The notes beneath the pieces were generated by a model that made no database searches, was not told the DNA's origin, and saw nothing but the letters and a program-made list of their open reading frames with translations. Shown here in pieces: positions 7,115-15,224 of a DNA stretch of 48,304 nucleotides. The stretch is from assembly GCF_900010725.2 (NCBI RefSeq), contig NZ_LR734877.1:574130-622433 (forward strand), in the 5' to 3' direction. Every line of letters begins with the position of its first letter. Position 1 is the first letter of the stretch. The translations under genes were made by a program, and so were the position numbers. This DNA comes from Planktothrix serta PCC 8927. Lineage in GTDB: Bacteria > Cyanobacteriota > Cyanobacteriia > Cyanobacteriales > Microcoleaceae.

Positions 7115-7966
7115 TCACATTTTCATGCTCAAGTCTAACCAATTTGAACGGGTAATAGGAGCACTCGTTGAAATATAATCAACCCCAGTTTCTGCAACGG
7201 AACGAATTGTTTCTAAGGTAATATTACCCGATGCTTCTATTTTAATACGGGAGTTATATTGACGAATCAGATTAACGGCTTCCCGCATTAACCCTAAAGA
7301 CATATTATCCAACATAATAATATCCGCTTGATGTTCTAAGGCTATTTTTACCTGTTCTAAGGTTTCGGTTTCTACTTCAATTGTTAGAGGATAAGGCATT
7401 GTTTCTCGAATTTTTGTAATCGCTTCTGCAATACCTCCGGCCGCTACAATATGGTTATCTTTAATCATAATCGCATCATCTAATCCCAGGCGATGATTTT
7501 TTGCACCCCCGACTTGAATGGCGTATTTTTCTAATAATCTCAATCCCGGTGTTGTTTTGCGGGTATCAACTAATTGACAGGGTAAATCTGCGATCGCTTC
7601 TACATATTTTCGCGTTGCTGTCGCTATTCCACTCAGTCGCATCGCTAAATTTAACGCGACTCTTTCCCCCATTAATAACGCTTCTAAACTCCCTTCTAAA
7701 ATAGCTATTTTTGTGCCTTTTTCACAATATTCTCCCTCCTGAATTAAAGGAGTAAATTTCATCTGATGATCTAAAAGTTGAAACACTCTCGCCGCTACGG
7801 ATAATCCAGCAATAACACCCTTTTCTTTAACAATCCAATCCGCAGATTTTATCTGATTTCCGATTAATAATCCGGCGGTCGAGCGATCGCCTCGTCCAAT
7901 ATCTTCTAATAACCATTGTTGCAATAGCGGATCTAAAATAATCCCAGGAGGTAATATCGCCTTCAT
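7115..7966 (-). CDS. nadC: Nicotinate-nucleotide pyrophosphorylase (carboxylating)
   Basis: Quinolinate phosphoribosyltransferase: quinolinate plus PRPP gives nicotinate mononucleotide, CO2 and pyrophosphate, the step that enters NAD synthesis. Family landmarks are LLEDIGRGDRST near the N-terminus, VDTRKTTPGLR (substrate-binding Arg136 and Lys137), KNHRLGLDDAIMIKDNH (His158, Arg159, Lys169), IEVETETL, IIMLDNM and ASGNITLETI. The 283-residue length matches the family. The ATG at 7966 is preferred because homologues begin close to LPPGIILDPLL; a TTG at 7990 with an AGGA site just upstream is an alternative that adds 8 residues. No nadA or nadB is in the window. Confidence 0.95.
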   Translation of the reverse strand: MKAILPPGIILDPLLQQWLLEDIGRGDRSTAGLLIGNQIKSADWIVKEKGVIAGLSVAARVFQLLDHQMKFTPLIQEGEYCEKGTKIAILEGSLEALLMGERVALNLAMRLSGIATATRKYVEAIADLPCQLVDTRKTTPGLRLLEKYAIQVGGAKNHRLGLDDAIMIKDNHIVAAGGIAEAITKIRETMPYPLTIEVETETLEQVKIALEHQADIIMLDNMSLGLMREAVNLIRQYNSRIKIEASGNITLETIRSVAETGVDYISTSAPITRSNWLDLSMKM

Positions 7967-8015
7967 ATTCAGTCTATTTAGGAATTTCAAAACATCCTAT
8001 AATACCGAGGGTCAA

Positions 8016-8079
8016 AGAAACCGGGTTTCTGTATAAACCCTGATTTCCCATCCCAAATCTTGAAAGAAACCCGGTTTCT
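8016..8079. repeat. Inverted repeat of the AGAAACCGGGTTTCT family
   Basis: AGAAACCGGGTTTCT at 8016-8030 (itself almost a palindrome) and AGAAACCCGGTTTCT at 8065-8079 flank a 34-base centre. It sits between the nadC start and the 5S rRNA terminator. Same family as 7008-7053. Confidence 0.8.
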
Positions 8080-8095
8080 AGGTATGGTAAAATAC

Positions 8096-8134
8096 TAAAG
8101 CCCCCTTCCGATTTATCACTGGAAGAAGGCTTTA
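8096..8134 (-). terminator. Rho-independent terminator of the 5S rRNA gene
   Basis: On the minus strand the sequence forms a stem AAAGCC-TTCTTCC against GGAAGGGGGCTTT with one bulge and an 11-base loop. It begins about 13 bases after the end of the 5S rRNA. The run of T after it is short, but stem strength and position are convincing. Confidence 0.75.
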
Positions 8135-8146
8135 GTTAGATATTAA

Positions 8147-8263
8147 CCTGGCATCGAGCTATTTTCCCAGGCGGCTACCCGCCAAGTATCTTCGCCGTAT
8201 CAGCGTTTCACAGCCGAGTTCGAGATGGATCGGAGTGGTTCCACTGAGCCATAGGCACCAGGA
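8147..8263 (-). rRNA. rrf: 5S ribosomal RNA, solitary
   Basis: The minus strand reads TCCTGGTGCC at the 5' end and GATGCCAGG at the 3' end, which pair as helix I. Between them are the strongly conserved GGAACCACTCCGAT and CATCTCGAACTCGGC of loops B and C, and the GCCTGGGAAAATAG segment of loop E/helix IV. Length is about 117 bases, as expected. No 23S, 16S or tRNA lies upstream: the next gene on this strand is a pentapeptide protein only 280 bases away, so this is not the tail of a normal rRNA operon. Its own promoter (8341-8369) and terminator (8096-8134) suggest independent expression. Confidence 0.96.
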
Positions 8264-8340
8264 AAGCTTTATAAACTTTTCGGTGATTTTTGAGGAGTTC
8301 GCGGTTTTGTTGTTCGCTTGTTTTCCTCTCACAATTTACT

Positions 8341-8369
8341 AATATACTCGCTTTTTCTGGGAATGTCAA
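8341..8369 (-). promoter_or_regulatory. Strong housekeeping promoter for the 5S rRNA
   Basis: On the minus strand a perfect -35 box TTGACA (8364-8369) is followed after exactly 17 bases by TATATT (8341-8346). Transcription would start near 8335, about 70 bases before the mature 5S rRNA, leaving a leader that needs processing. The boxes and spacing are seen directly; use in the cell is inferred. Confidence 0.75.
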
Positions 8370-8475
8370 CCCCTGTTCCAAAAAAACTTTTTGTTCCTCT
8401 CATCCGGCTTGCTGAGGGGGTTTGGGGATTTAAGGGGGTCAAAGAGTCGTTCAAATATAGTGCTATGCACTCTTA

Positions 8476-8508
8476 GAACAGGGAATAGGGAATAGGGAAT
8501 AGGGAATG
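8476..8508. repeat. Heptamer array (GGGAATA type)
   Basis: Four consecutive units of GGGAACA/GGGAATA downstream of the pentapeptide gene. The rest of 8370-8541 holds no gene that I can see. Confidence 0.8.
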
Positions 8509-8541
8509 TCTGGATAGAGATTTTTAATTAAATCAATGCCA

Positions 8542-9369
8542 TTAACGAGAAAGAAAAGCACTTAAACTATTACCTGAATTATCATCAAAAATCGCACCTC
8601 TACTAATGAGATCATCCTTAACTTCTGCTGAAATCCCTAGGATATATCTAAATTGAGTTTTTTTCACTACGACTTGACTGAGGTTAGCTAGGCTTAAATT
8701 AGTCAAACTCAAATTAGCAAAACTCAAATTAGCAAAACTCAAATTAGCTTGAAATAGGTTAGCTTTCGTTAAAACTGCTCGGCTTAAATTGCTTTCTATC
8801 AGATTAGTTTTAGTTAGGTTAGATTGGGTTAAATTTGCTCCCATTAAGTTAGCTTGGTTCAAGTTTGCTTTACTTAAATAGACTTGATTGAGGTCGGCTC
8901 CTAGGAGATTAGTATTGCCTAAATAAGCCCCACTGAGATAAGCTTTCGTTAAGTCCGTTCCACTAAGATTTGTATGACTGAGGTAGGCTTCACTCAAGTC
9001 CGCTTCTCTAAGATTTGCTCCCCTTAAATTAGTCCCTACTAGATTAGAATAACTGAGGTTAGCTTCTCTTAAATCGGCATTTTCTAGGTTCGCTCCCATT
9101 AAGTTAACACCGCTCAAATTAGCTTGACTTAAGTTAGCTTGACTCAGGTTAGCTTCAGTGAGGTTAACGCGGCTTAGGTTGGCTTGACTGAGGTTAGCTT
9201 CTCTTAAGTCAGCTTTTGTTAAATCAATCCCCTGCAAATCAGCCCCAATTAAATCCTTTTTGGGGTCAATTCCGATCAGTTTTGCTAATTCTAATAAATT
9301 ATCAGTATTGGCATTAACAAGGGTTTTAATATAGCTTTTGACTTGCTCTCTTAACTCTTTATCATTCAT
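8542..9369 (-). CDS. Pentapeptide repeat protein
   Basis: A 275-residue protein. After a 40-residue N-terminal helical segment (MNDKELREQVKSYIKTL...) it consists, to about residue 250, of pentapeptide repeats A(D/N)LxX such as LREANLSQANLSRVNL. These fold as a right-handed four-sided beta-helix. The C-terminal 25 residues (ISAEVKDDLISRGAIFDD) match the usual cap of cyanobacterial members. No signal peptide or membrane helix, so probably cytoplasmic. The function of most such proteins is unknown; DNA-mimic, gyrase-protection and scaffold roles exist in the family, but nothing here selects one. Confidence 0.92.
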   Translation of the reverse strand: MNDKELREQVKSYIKTLVNANTDNLLELAKLIGIDPKKDLIGADLQGIDLTKADLREANLSQANLSRVNLTEANLSQANLSQANLSGVNLMGANLENADLREANLSYSNLVGTNLRGANLREADLSEAYLSHTNLSGTDLTKAYLSGAYLGNTNLLGADLNQVYLSKANLNQANLMGANLTQSNLTKTNLIESNLSRAVLTKANLFQANLSFANLSFANLSLTNLSLANLSQVVVKKTQFRYILGISAEVKDDLISRGAIFDDNSGNSLSAFLSR

Positions 9370-9767
9370 TGTAAAATCTCCACTTCACTTGAATAAGGTT
9401 TAATTTTAGTGAGGATTCAATGGGCTGTTGATCCTGGTAATCATACCCAAAAAAATCAGGAGTTAGAAGATAGGAAAGAGAAGCGATGTTAAGTCTCAGC
9501 CTGAAATTCCAAGCTGTTCTATGAGAGTATTGAGATTGTATGTCCAGTTGATCCTTAGTCGTTTTGTTTATGTTCGTATTATTTTCAATATAACATTATT
9601 TTCACTCATATATGGGACAGTCAGCTTTGAATATTAAATGATATGAAATCTAATTATAGTTGCTACAGATGGGAAGGGAACAGGGAACAGGGAACAGGGA
9701 ACAGGGAACAGGGAACAGGGAATAGGGAACAGGGAACAGGAGGGAAAATTGTTAATTTGAGAAAATC
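9370..9767. other. Spacer with a half MITE-like element and a heptamer array
   Basis: No gene is visible. From about 9637 there is ATATGAAATC..., then GTTGCTACAGATGGGAAGGG, the left end of the same inverted-repeat element found complete at 13938-14090. It runs straight into a long GGGAACA array (9671-9742) that ends close to the murQ stop codon. The matching right end is absent, so this copy is partial. The remainder (9370-9636) is AT-rich and unremarkable. Confidence 0.6.
9671..9742. repeat. Heptamer array (GGGAACA), about ten units
   Basis: About ten consecutive seven-base units, nearly all GGGAACA with one GGGAATA. It is the longest uninterrupted array of this unit in the window and lies 25 bases beyond the murQ stop. 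Confidence 0.9.
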
Positions 9768-10682
9768 CTAATTTGGAAAACTGAATACCGCCTGTCTTAA
9801 TTGTCCTTGATGCTGATCTAATAATTCTTGACCCGATACCGCATCTAATCCTGTCCACTGCATTAATAACGCTAACTTGACCGATTTTCCACTTTTTTCT
9901 AATAAAATTTCGGCAGCTTCTCGATTAATTTCGGTCAAATCCATTAATATTCTTAAGGCTCGATCCTGTAATTTTTTATTCGTCACCGCCACATCAATCA
10001 TGCGATTTCCATAAACCTTTCCTAACTTCACCATCACACTTGTTGAGAGAATATTTAACGCCATTTTCGTCACTGTTCCGGCTTTTAATCGAGTCGAACC
10101 TGCTAATATTTCTGGCCCCACTAATAAGCGAATATCCACATCCGCTTCAAATTCCACCTGTTCTACCGGAACACAGGCAATAAACACCGTTTTCGCCCCC
10201 CGTTGACGGGCGGCTTGTAACGCTCCCTGCACATAGGGTGTTGTCCCTCCGGCCGTAATCCCAACGATCACATCTAAATAGGTAATTTGGCGCAAAGCGA
10301 TCGCCATCGCCCCATCTTCTGCCCGATCTTCCAAATCTTCAGAACTGCGAACCAAGGCACCCGCTCCCCCCGCAATAATGCCCTGGACTAATTCTGGAGG
10401 GGTACAGAAGGTGGGGGGACATTCCGCCGCATCCAAAACCCCCAGACGGCCACTGGTGCCCGCCCCAACATAAAATAGTCGCCCTCCCTGATGCAATGCA
10501 ACAGTGGCGAGATCAATCGCTTGGGCCAACGATTCACGGGAACGGGCGATGGCCAGTAACGTTTGTACATCTTCCCGGTTGAACAAATCCACTAATTCTA
10601 AAGAACTGAGTTGATCCAAGTTCTGACTATTAGCGTTGATTTGTTCGGTTAATAAATGTCCCCGCGACTCCCACTGTTCCAT
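9768..10682 (-). CDS. murQ: N-acetylmuramic acid 6-phosphate etherase
   Basis: A 304-residue SIS-domain enzyme that cleaves MurNAc-6-phosphate to GlcNAc-6-phosphate and D-lactate in peptidoglycan recycling. The N-terminal signature TEQINANSQNLDQLS, the phosphosugar-binding AGTSGRLGVLDAAECPPT and ITAGGTTPYVQGAL, and AGSTRLKAGTVTKMALN are all present. The C-terminal helical part ends KLALLMQWTGLDA. A frame upstream to 10754 exists but overlaps the preceding gene; the ATG at 10682 gives the family length. The DUF3110 gene ends 37 bases upstream on the same strand, so the two are probably co-transcribed. No anmK or transport gene is next to it. Confidence 0.96.
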   Translation of the reverse strand: MEQWESRGHLLTEQINANSQNLDQLSSLELVDLFNREDVQTLLAIARSRESLAQAIDLATVALHQGGRLFYVGAGTSGRLGVLDAAECPPTFCTPPELVQGIIAGGAGALVRSSEDLEDRAEDGAMAIALRQITYLDVIVGITAGGTTPYVQGALQAARQRGAKTVFIACVPVEQVEFEADVDIRLLVGPEILAGSTRLKAGTVTKMALNILSTSVMVKLGKVYGNRMIDVAVTNKKLQDRALRILMDLTEINREAAEILLEKSGKSVKLALLMQWTGLDAVSGQELLDQHQGQLRQAVFSFPN

Positions 10683-10719
10683 ATTTAACTTAACCTTGGA
10701 TTGTCCTAGTTTGACCCAT

Positions 10720-11094
10720 TCATAATAACCCTTCCAGTCGTTTGCGAATATCATCCAGTTCAGGAGAGCCTAAATTAGACTCTACCTCCACCTGTTTCTC
10801 CGCCTCAACTTGCCAGTCGGTTTCATCGACATTATGTTCCGGGGGAATGGCCAACTCTCCAGATGCCACTAATTCCCAGTCATAGTCAACACTCTGGCAA
10901 AATTCTTTAATTTCTTCTTCGTCCAGGGCTTCAACCTTAGCAGTCGGGAAATCTTGAGCCTCCAGAAGCACGCCAAAGCGGGTGGCATCATCTTCGTCTT
11001 CAAACATTAACACTTTATTGCGATCGCCCATCTGAATCGTATGAATCCCCTCATTTTCTGTTCCGGCATTGAACAGCAGCACGTAAACTCGCAT
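10720..11094 (-). CDS. DUF3110 family protein
   Basis: A 124-residue acidic protein. The first 75 residues match the DUF3110 domain of cyanobacteria and plants (MRVYVLLFNAGTENEGIHTI, VLMFEDEDDATRFGVLLEAQDF). The C-terminal third is very acidic and ends with a short helix (LDDIRKRLEGLL). Function unknown. No signal peptide. It lies 37 bases upstream of murQ on the same strand. ATG start at 11094. Confidence 0.9.
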   Translation of the reverse strand: MRVYVLLFNAGTENEGIHTIQMGDRNKVLMFEDEDDATRFGVLLEAQDFPTAKVEALDEEEIKEFCQSVDYDWELVASGELAIPPEHNVDETDWQVEAEKQVEVESNLGSPELDDIRKRLEGLL

Positions 11095-11240
11095 AGCTTT
11101 CCATGAAGTTTTGATAACTATTGCTTTACTATCTTACTGCCAAAACGTCAAATTTTTTCCTGGGGTGGCCTGATTGTTTTGGGGAACAGTCTTCTGTAAG
11201 ATGAAATTGCGAGGAAAACTTCTATTTTTTAAAACAGTCA

Positions 11241-12371
11241 ATGCAGCTTGTTGATTTATCTCGTCAATCCTTAGCCCTACAACGGTTTATTCAAGATCAA
11301 ACCTTATTTCCTGCTACCTTTAATTCCGCTATTTGTGATCAGGATGAAATGTATTTATTTGCTTTAGCGAATCATCACACACCGGATCGGGCTTGTATTC
11401 GTTATTATTTTAATGGTCGTCGAATTTTAGATACTGTCCGACAGGTTTTAAACTGGCATTTTGGGGATTTGAGTCAAATTTCATCTTTCTTAGATTTTGC
11501 CAGTGGTTATGGACGTTTTACTCGGTTTTTAGTTCAAGATATTCCTCCTGAAAATATCTGGATTTCTGATATTTATGCTCAGGCGGTACAATTTCAAAGG
11601 GAACAGTTTGGCGTTCAGGGAATTGTTTCTACGACCTATCCACAGGATTATCCGATTCAACAATCCTTTGATTGTATTTTAGCCTGTTCTTTTTTTAGTC
11701 ATCTTCCTGAAGCGACATTTTTAACCTGGTTACAAAAACTCTATGCTTTATTATCTCCTCAAGGAATATTAATGTTTAGTGTTCATGATCGAGAACTATT
11801 ACCGCCCCATTTAGCCATTTCAGCCTCCGATCTTTTATTTGTTCCCAATAGTGAAAGTCAAACCTTAGATGTGAATGAATATGGCACAACTTATGTCGGT
11901 GAAACCTTTGTTGCTAATTGTTTAAAAACCATAAGTCAGGGAGAAGCAATTTATTCTCGAATTCCTAAAGGAATTTGTCGCTATCAAGATTTATATTTAG
12001 TCACCCGCAACCCTCAAAAACCCTTATCTTCTTTACAATTTAATCACCATCCCCAAGGAAAAATCGAACAGTGTGAATTAACCGAAGCCGGAAACCTTTT
12101 AATCAAAGGATGGGTATCAGAAATCAATCCTAATAGCCAATTAAAAGAAATTTTAGTCTTCATTAATGGAACATTAATAAAAAATTGTTTATTATCTTCT
12201 CAACCCTCAGCTTCTGACTCTCAATGGTCTTGGTCTTATCAACTTCCCCTGGCCAAAATTTCTCAGCAAGACATCATTCTGATTAAAGCCGTCAATACTC
12301 AAGGCTTAGAATGGGTTTTTGAAACAACGACGGTAGAAACTTTAATTCAAACCTATACGGTCTTTTTATAA
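11241..12371 (+). CDS. SAM-dependent methyltransferase with extra C-terminal beta domain
   Basis: A 376-residue protein. Motif I of class I methyltransferases is FLDFASGYGRFTRFL at about residues 83-97, followed by the acidic end of beta-2 (IWISDIYAQAV), then FDCILACSFFSHLPE and LSPQGILMFSVHD, which cover the remaining Rossmann strands. Residues 270-376 form a separate domain (IKGWVSEINPNSQLKEILVFINGTLI), similar to a beta-rich module found in cyanobacterial glycosyl- and methyltransferases. The substrate cannot be told from sequence; sugars, surface glycans and natural products are all possible. Soluble, ATG start. It stands alone. Confidence 0.85.
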   Translation: MQLVDLSRQSLALQRFIQDQTLFPATFNSAICDQDEMYLFALANHHTPDRACIRYYFNGRRILDTVRQVLNWHFGDLSQISSFLDFASGYGRFTRFLVQDIPPENIWISDIYAQAVQFQREQFGVQGIVSTTYPQDYPIQQSFDCILACSFFSHLPEATFLTWLQKLYALLSPQGILMFSVHDRELLPPHLAISASDLLFVPNSESQTLDVNEYGTTYVGETFVANCLKTISQGEAIYSRIPKGICRYQDLYLVTRNPQKPLSSLQFNHHPQGKIEQCELTEAGNLLIKGWVSEINPNSQLKEILVFINGTLIKNCLLSSQPSASDSQWSWSYQLPLAKISQQDIILIKAVNTQGLEWVFETTTVETLIQTYTVFL

Positions 12372-12515
12372 ATCCTCTTTTTTAATATATTTTATCAAAA
12401 GTTAAAAACTATTAATACATAGTTTACGAATTATCTCTGAAAGAGAATAAAAAAACCTCCTGATTCTATACTCAAATCAGAGTGTACTACTTCAGATTCT
12501 TTACCCTTAAGTACA

Positions 12516-13310
12516 ATGTCAAATTTGCAACCAGTATCTAACCCCGTACCTAGAGAAACCCAAATCTCTACCCTACAATTAATTATGTTTGATAGTGAAG
12601 TCGATACCCTGATTGGAGGAGAGGGAGCAGATTCGTTCTTTTTGCGTCAAAATGGAGATCAAATTCCTCCCTTAACTCCGGCTGCGTCTCTGATTGGTAC
12701 TAACCAAGACGATACTTTAGAAGGAACGAGCAATCGTGATGTTATCCCCGGTCGGGATGGAAATGACATGATTTCCAGTTTCCTGGGAGATGATTTTATT
12801 GAAGGACAAAATGGCAATGATATTCTGTTTTCCGGTCAAGGAAATGATTTAGTCATCGGAAGTTCAGGAGTTGATACCCTGTTTGGTGATATCGGAGTTG
12901 ATACCGCTTATGGTGGGTCAGAAGAGGATATCGTGTTTGGAAATAACGACGCAGATACTCTGTTTGGAGATGGCGGGGATGATAGTATTTATGGCGGTCA
13001 AGGAAATGATAGTCTGATTGGCGGGACTGGAAACGATTTACTATTAGGCGACCGGGGAAATGATACCCTTTTAGGTATTTCTAGTGATAGTTTAGGATAT
13101 ACCATGATTACAGATTTTAATGGAGATGAAGATAAGTTACTATTAGCAGGAACTCCAGACTTGTATGCGATTGATAGTTCCCCTGCAAATGTCCCTGAAG
13201 GGGTTGCTATTTTCAAGATTAATACAACAAATAACTCAAAACAATTATTAGCAATTGTTCAAGGGGATATAGCATCGACATTTGATAGTAATCAATATGT
13301 CTTTATTTAA
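12516..13310 (+). CDS. RTX-type calcium-binding repeat protein
   Basis: A 264-residue secreted-type protein with RTX nonapeptides (GGxGxDxux) at about residues 65-190: GRDGNDMI, GQNGNDILF, GQGNDLVIG, GDGGDDSIYGGQGNDSLIGG, GDRGNDTLLG. These bind Ca2+ and fold as a beta-roll outside the cell. The last 70 residues (MITDFNGDEDKLLLAG ... QYVFI) match the C-terminal module that often carries the type I secretion signal. No Sec signal peptide, as expected for that route. No hlyB/hlyD-type exporter is nearby. No enzymatic domain is visible, so it may be a surface or matrix protein. Confidence 0.88.
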   Translation: MSNLQPVSNPVPRETQISTLQLIMFDSEVDTLIGGEGADSFFLRQNGDQIPPLTPAASLIGTNQDDTLEGTSNRDVIPGRDGNDMISSFLGDDFIEGQNGNDILFSGQGNDLVIGSSGVDTLFGDIGVDTAYGGSEEDIVFGNNDADTLFGDGGDDSIYGGQGNDSLIGGTGNDLLLGDRGNDTLLGISSDSLGYTMITDFNGDEDKLLLAGTPDLYAIDSSPANVPEGVAIFKINTTNNSKQLLAIVQGDIASTFDSNQYVFI

Positions 13311-13665
13311 TTCTTTTTAGAACTTGAAACCACCCCTTGCGACCAATAAAATCTTTAATCAAATCCTAGGGGTGGATTCTCCAAACAAACAGAAATTATT
13401 CCAGAAGCTATCCCAACAATAAACTGGGAAAAATTGTAAACAAATGTAAACTATTTTAAAGAAACTCCCCGGTTTGTAAATAAATTATTAAAGATTTCAT
13501 AAAATCCTCTAAAAATTCTCTAAGTTTGTCCTTAAATTAATTATAGAACTATTACAATACAAATACTCACGGGATCACGGTGTTTGTTGATTTTGTACTG
13601 ACATCTCACCGGATTTTAAGGGAGCATCAAAGTTTTTGTCCGGCGTTAAAAACAATGAAATCTTT
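13311..13665. other. AT-rich spacer with one long-loop dyad
   Basis: No gene is visible. CCACCCCT (about 13330) pairs with AGGGGTGG (about 13368) across a loop of over 30 bases, which may end the RTX transcript, though no T run follows. The rest is AT-rich. Confidence 0.4.
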
Positions 13666-13938
13666 ATGAAAAAAATAACAGAAACAAAAACTAATTTACC
13701 GACTAGAAATATACTTTCTTTCCTGAGTTCAATTGATGGTGTATTAGAAAATTGGGGTTATAAACGAATTGGCATCCCTTGGGAACAAGTGGAATATAAT
13801 CCCCGATTTCATCAACCCGATGTTAAGGATATTCAACCCGGAGAAACGGTTTATGTTCGCTTTGTTGGATATCGAGATGGGGATAGAATTTGTTGTCCAG
13901 CAAAAGTTAGTCGAAAATTACCCAACCCATTAAAATAA
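13666..13938 (+). CDS. GrpE-like C-terminal domain protein, short
   Basis: A 90-residue protein whose second half matches the C-terminal beta domain of cyanobacterial GrpE-related nucleotide exchange factors: VEYNPRFHQPD, QPGETVYVRFVGYRDGD and PAKVSRKLP. GrpE releases ADP from DnaK, but full proteins have a long helical dimerisation region before this domain, which is missing. The start at 13636 would be TTG, so the ATG at 13666 is used. The stop codon TAA is formed where the MITE-like element at 13938-14090 begins, so the present C-terminus may have been created by insertion. It may be a free-standing domain or a gene remnant. Confidence 0.55.
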   Translation: MKKITETKTNLPTRNILSFLSSIDGVLENWGYKRIGIPWEQVEYNPRFHQPDVKDIQPGETVYVRFVGYRDGDRICCPAKVSRKLPNPLK

Positions 13939-14090
13939 TATGAAATCCTTAAATTAGTGCTACAGATGGCAAGGGAACAGGGAACAGGGAACAGGGAACA
14001 GGGGGAAAAGAAAATAGGGAATAGGGGATAGAAAAAATTGATTAGCCACCCGATCAAGTATTTGTAGCAAACATTTAAGAATTTCATATA
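13938..14090. mobile_element. MITE-like inverted-repeat element with heptamer core
   Basis: The left end reads ATATGAAATCCTTAAATTAG then GTGCTACAGATGG. The right end, on the opposite strand, reads ATATGAAATTCTTAAATG then TTTGCTACAAA. These are imperfect terminal inverted repeats of about 30 bases. The 150-base interior contains a GGGAACA array and no coding sequence. Relatives are at about 9637 (left end only), 42585 (left end only) and 48151-48272 (both ends). It lies between two convergent genes and its first base is part of the GrpE-like stop codon. A transposase supplying it in trans is not in the window. Confidence 0.65.
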
Positions 14091-14096
14091 ACAATG

Positions 14097-14984
14097 TCAA
14101 CGTCGCACTTTAAAATAAGGATTAGGGTCTTCTGCAATCCATCCCAAATCTGAATTATAACGAATTTCAAAATGCAGATGGGATACTTTACTATCGGGTT
14201 GTCCCGTTGTTCCTACTGTCCCTAATACATCCCCTAAATTAACCGATTGACCCACTTTTACCCCAATATTATCCAGATGAGCAAAACGGGTTTGTTTTCC
14301 CGACCCATGATTAACTACCACTAATTTTCCATAGCCTTCCCGTTCTCCCGCAAAGGCAATTTTTCCGGCTCCAACGGATAAAACTGGAGTTCCCACTGTT
14401 GCAATTAAATCTAAACCACTGTGGAACACAACCCGACCCAAAACCGGATTTAATTGCCAACCATAACCCATTTGTATCGTTGTCGGTTGCGGTAATGGAT
14501 AACCCGATAAGACGAATAAAGCGGGAATCGGGGGGCCTTTTGGCGACCAATTCACACCGGGTAAAAATAATACCGTTGGTTGCGTTTGACAGCCATTGAT
14601 CTCAAAAACCACGTCAGGACGGGCCTGATAAGCTTTAGCCACTTCCTGCCACTGACGACCGGGGGGAACTTCCACCTGAATCCCATTATAGGGCGGAATC
14701 AGAATTTCTTGTCCGATCGCTACGGGTTGCCGTTGTAAAATCGGATTCATCCCTAGTAAGGTTGCCGGAATTAAATTATATTGACGGGCGATACTATCTA
14801 CCGTTTCCCCAGCTGCAATGCGATGACGTTTTAAACGAGAGAGTACCGGGGTTGGACAAACCGCTTCAGCTTCTGGTTGAACTTCTTGTGATTTTATTGA
14901 AGGTAGGGGACTCGCTAACATCCCGATTAGACTTCCCATCAACCCCAACAAGACTATTCCTAAACGTTGAAACCTCATGATCAT
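14097..14984 (-). CDS. M23 family metallopeptidase with LysM domain
   Basis: A 295-residue cell wall hydrolase. A signal peptide or N-terminal anchor occupies residues 1-32. A LysM domain, which binds peptidoglycan, covers about 53-98 (HRIAAGETVDSIARQYN), with a weaker second LysM-like stretch to 142. The M23 peptidase domain is C-terminal: zinc ligands His188 and Asp192 in HSGLDL, and His269/His271 in SHLHFE. The expected activity is endopeptidase on peptide cross-links in the periplasm, with a role in growth or division. All ligands are present, so it is probably active. ATG at 14984, with a second ATG two codons later. Confidence 0.93.
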   Translation of the reverse strand: MIMRFQRLGIVLLGLMGSLIGMLASPLPSIKSQEVQPEAEAVCPTPVLSRLKRHRIAAGETVDSIARQYNLIPATLLGMNPILQRQPVAIGQEILIPPYNGIQVEVPPGRQWQEVAKAYQARPDVVFEINGCQTQPTVLFLPGVNWSPKGPPIPALFVLSGYPLPQPTTIQMGYGWQLNPVLGRVVFHSGLDLIATVGTPVLSVGAGKIAFAGEREGYGKLVVVNHGSGKQTRFAHLDNIGVKVGQSVNLGDVLGTVGTTGQPDSKVSHLHFEIRYNSDLGWIAEDPNPYFKVRR

Positions 14985-15224
14985 TTATCAAAATTTAACT
15001 GAAAACGAGCGGATCACCCACCGATCGCCAAGTCATTGATTAGCAATGGGTTTGGGCGAATATCTGAATCAACAAAGTGGCTCACAGATCACAAACTCAA
15101 GGTTCAAGATGTGCTAAGTAAAGTTAAAGAGTCGTGATTCAAGACTTTTGATCTTAAGATTAGAGGACAGAGAACCTATTCCGGTAGACCCTCAACAGAA
15201 TTGTATTTCCAGACGGCAGCACAA

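Noticed and set aside
8264-8541. 3' end of a 23S rRNA upstream of the 5S gene
   Set aside because: No 23S sequence can be recognised here, and a promoter at 8341-8369 lies in between.
9671-9742. CRISPR array
   Set aside because: The unit is seven bases with no spacers; this is a simple tandem repeat. No cas genes are in the window.
9634-9858. 74-codon frame across the heptamer array
   Set aside because: Its Ser-Leu-Phe-Pro-Val repeats come only from translating the GGGAACA array, and it overlaps the end of murQ.
13636-13665. TTG start for the GrpE-like gene
   Set aside because: An ATG ten codons later is more likely and the extra residues show no conservation that I recognise.
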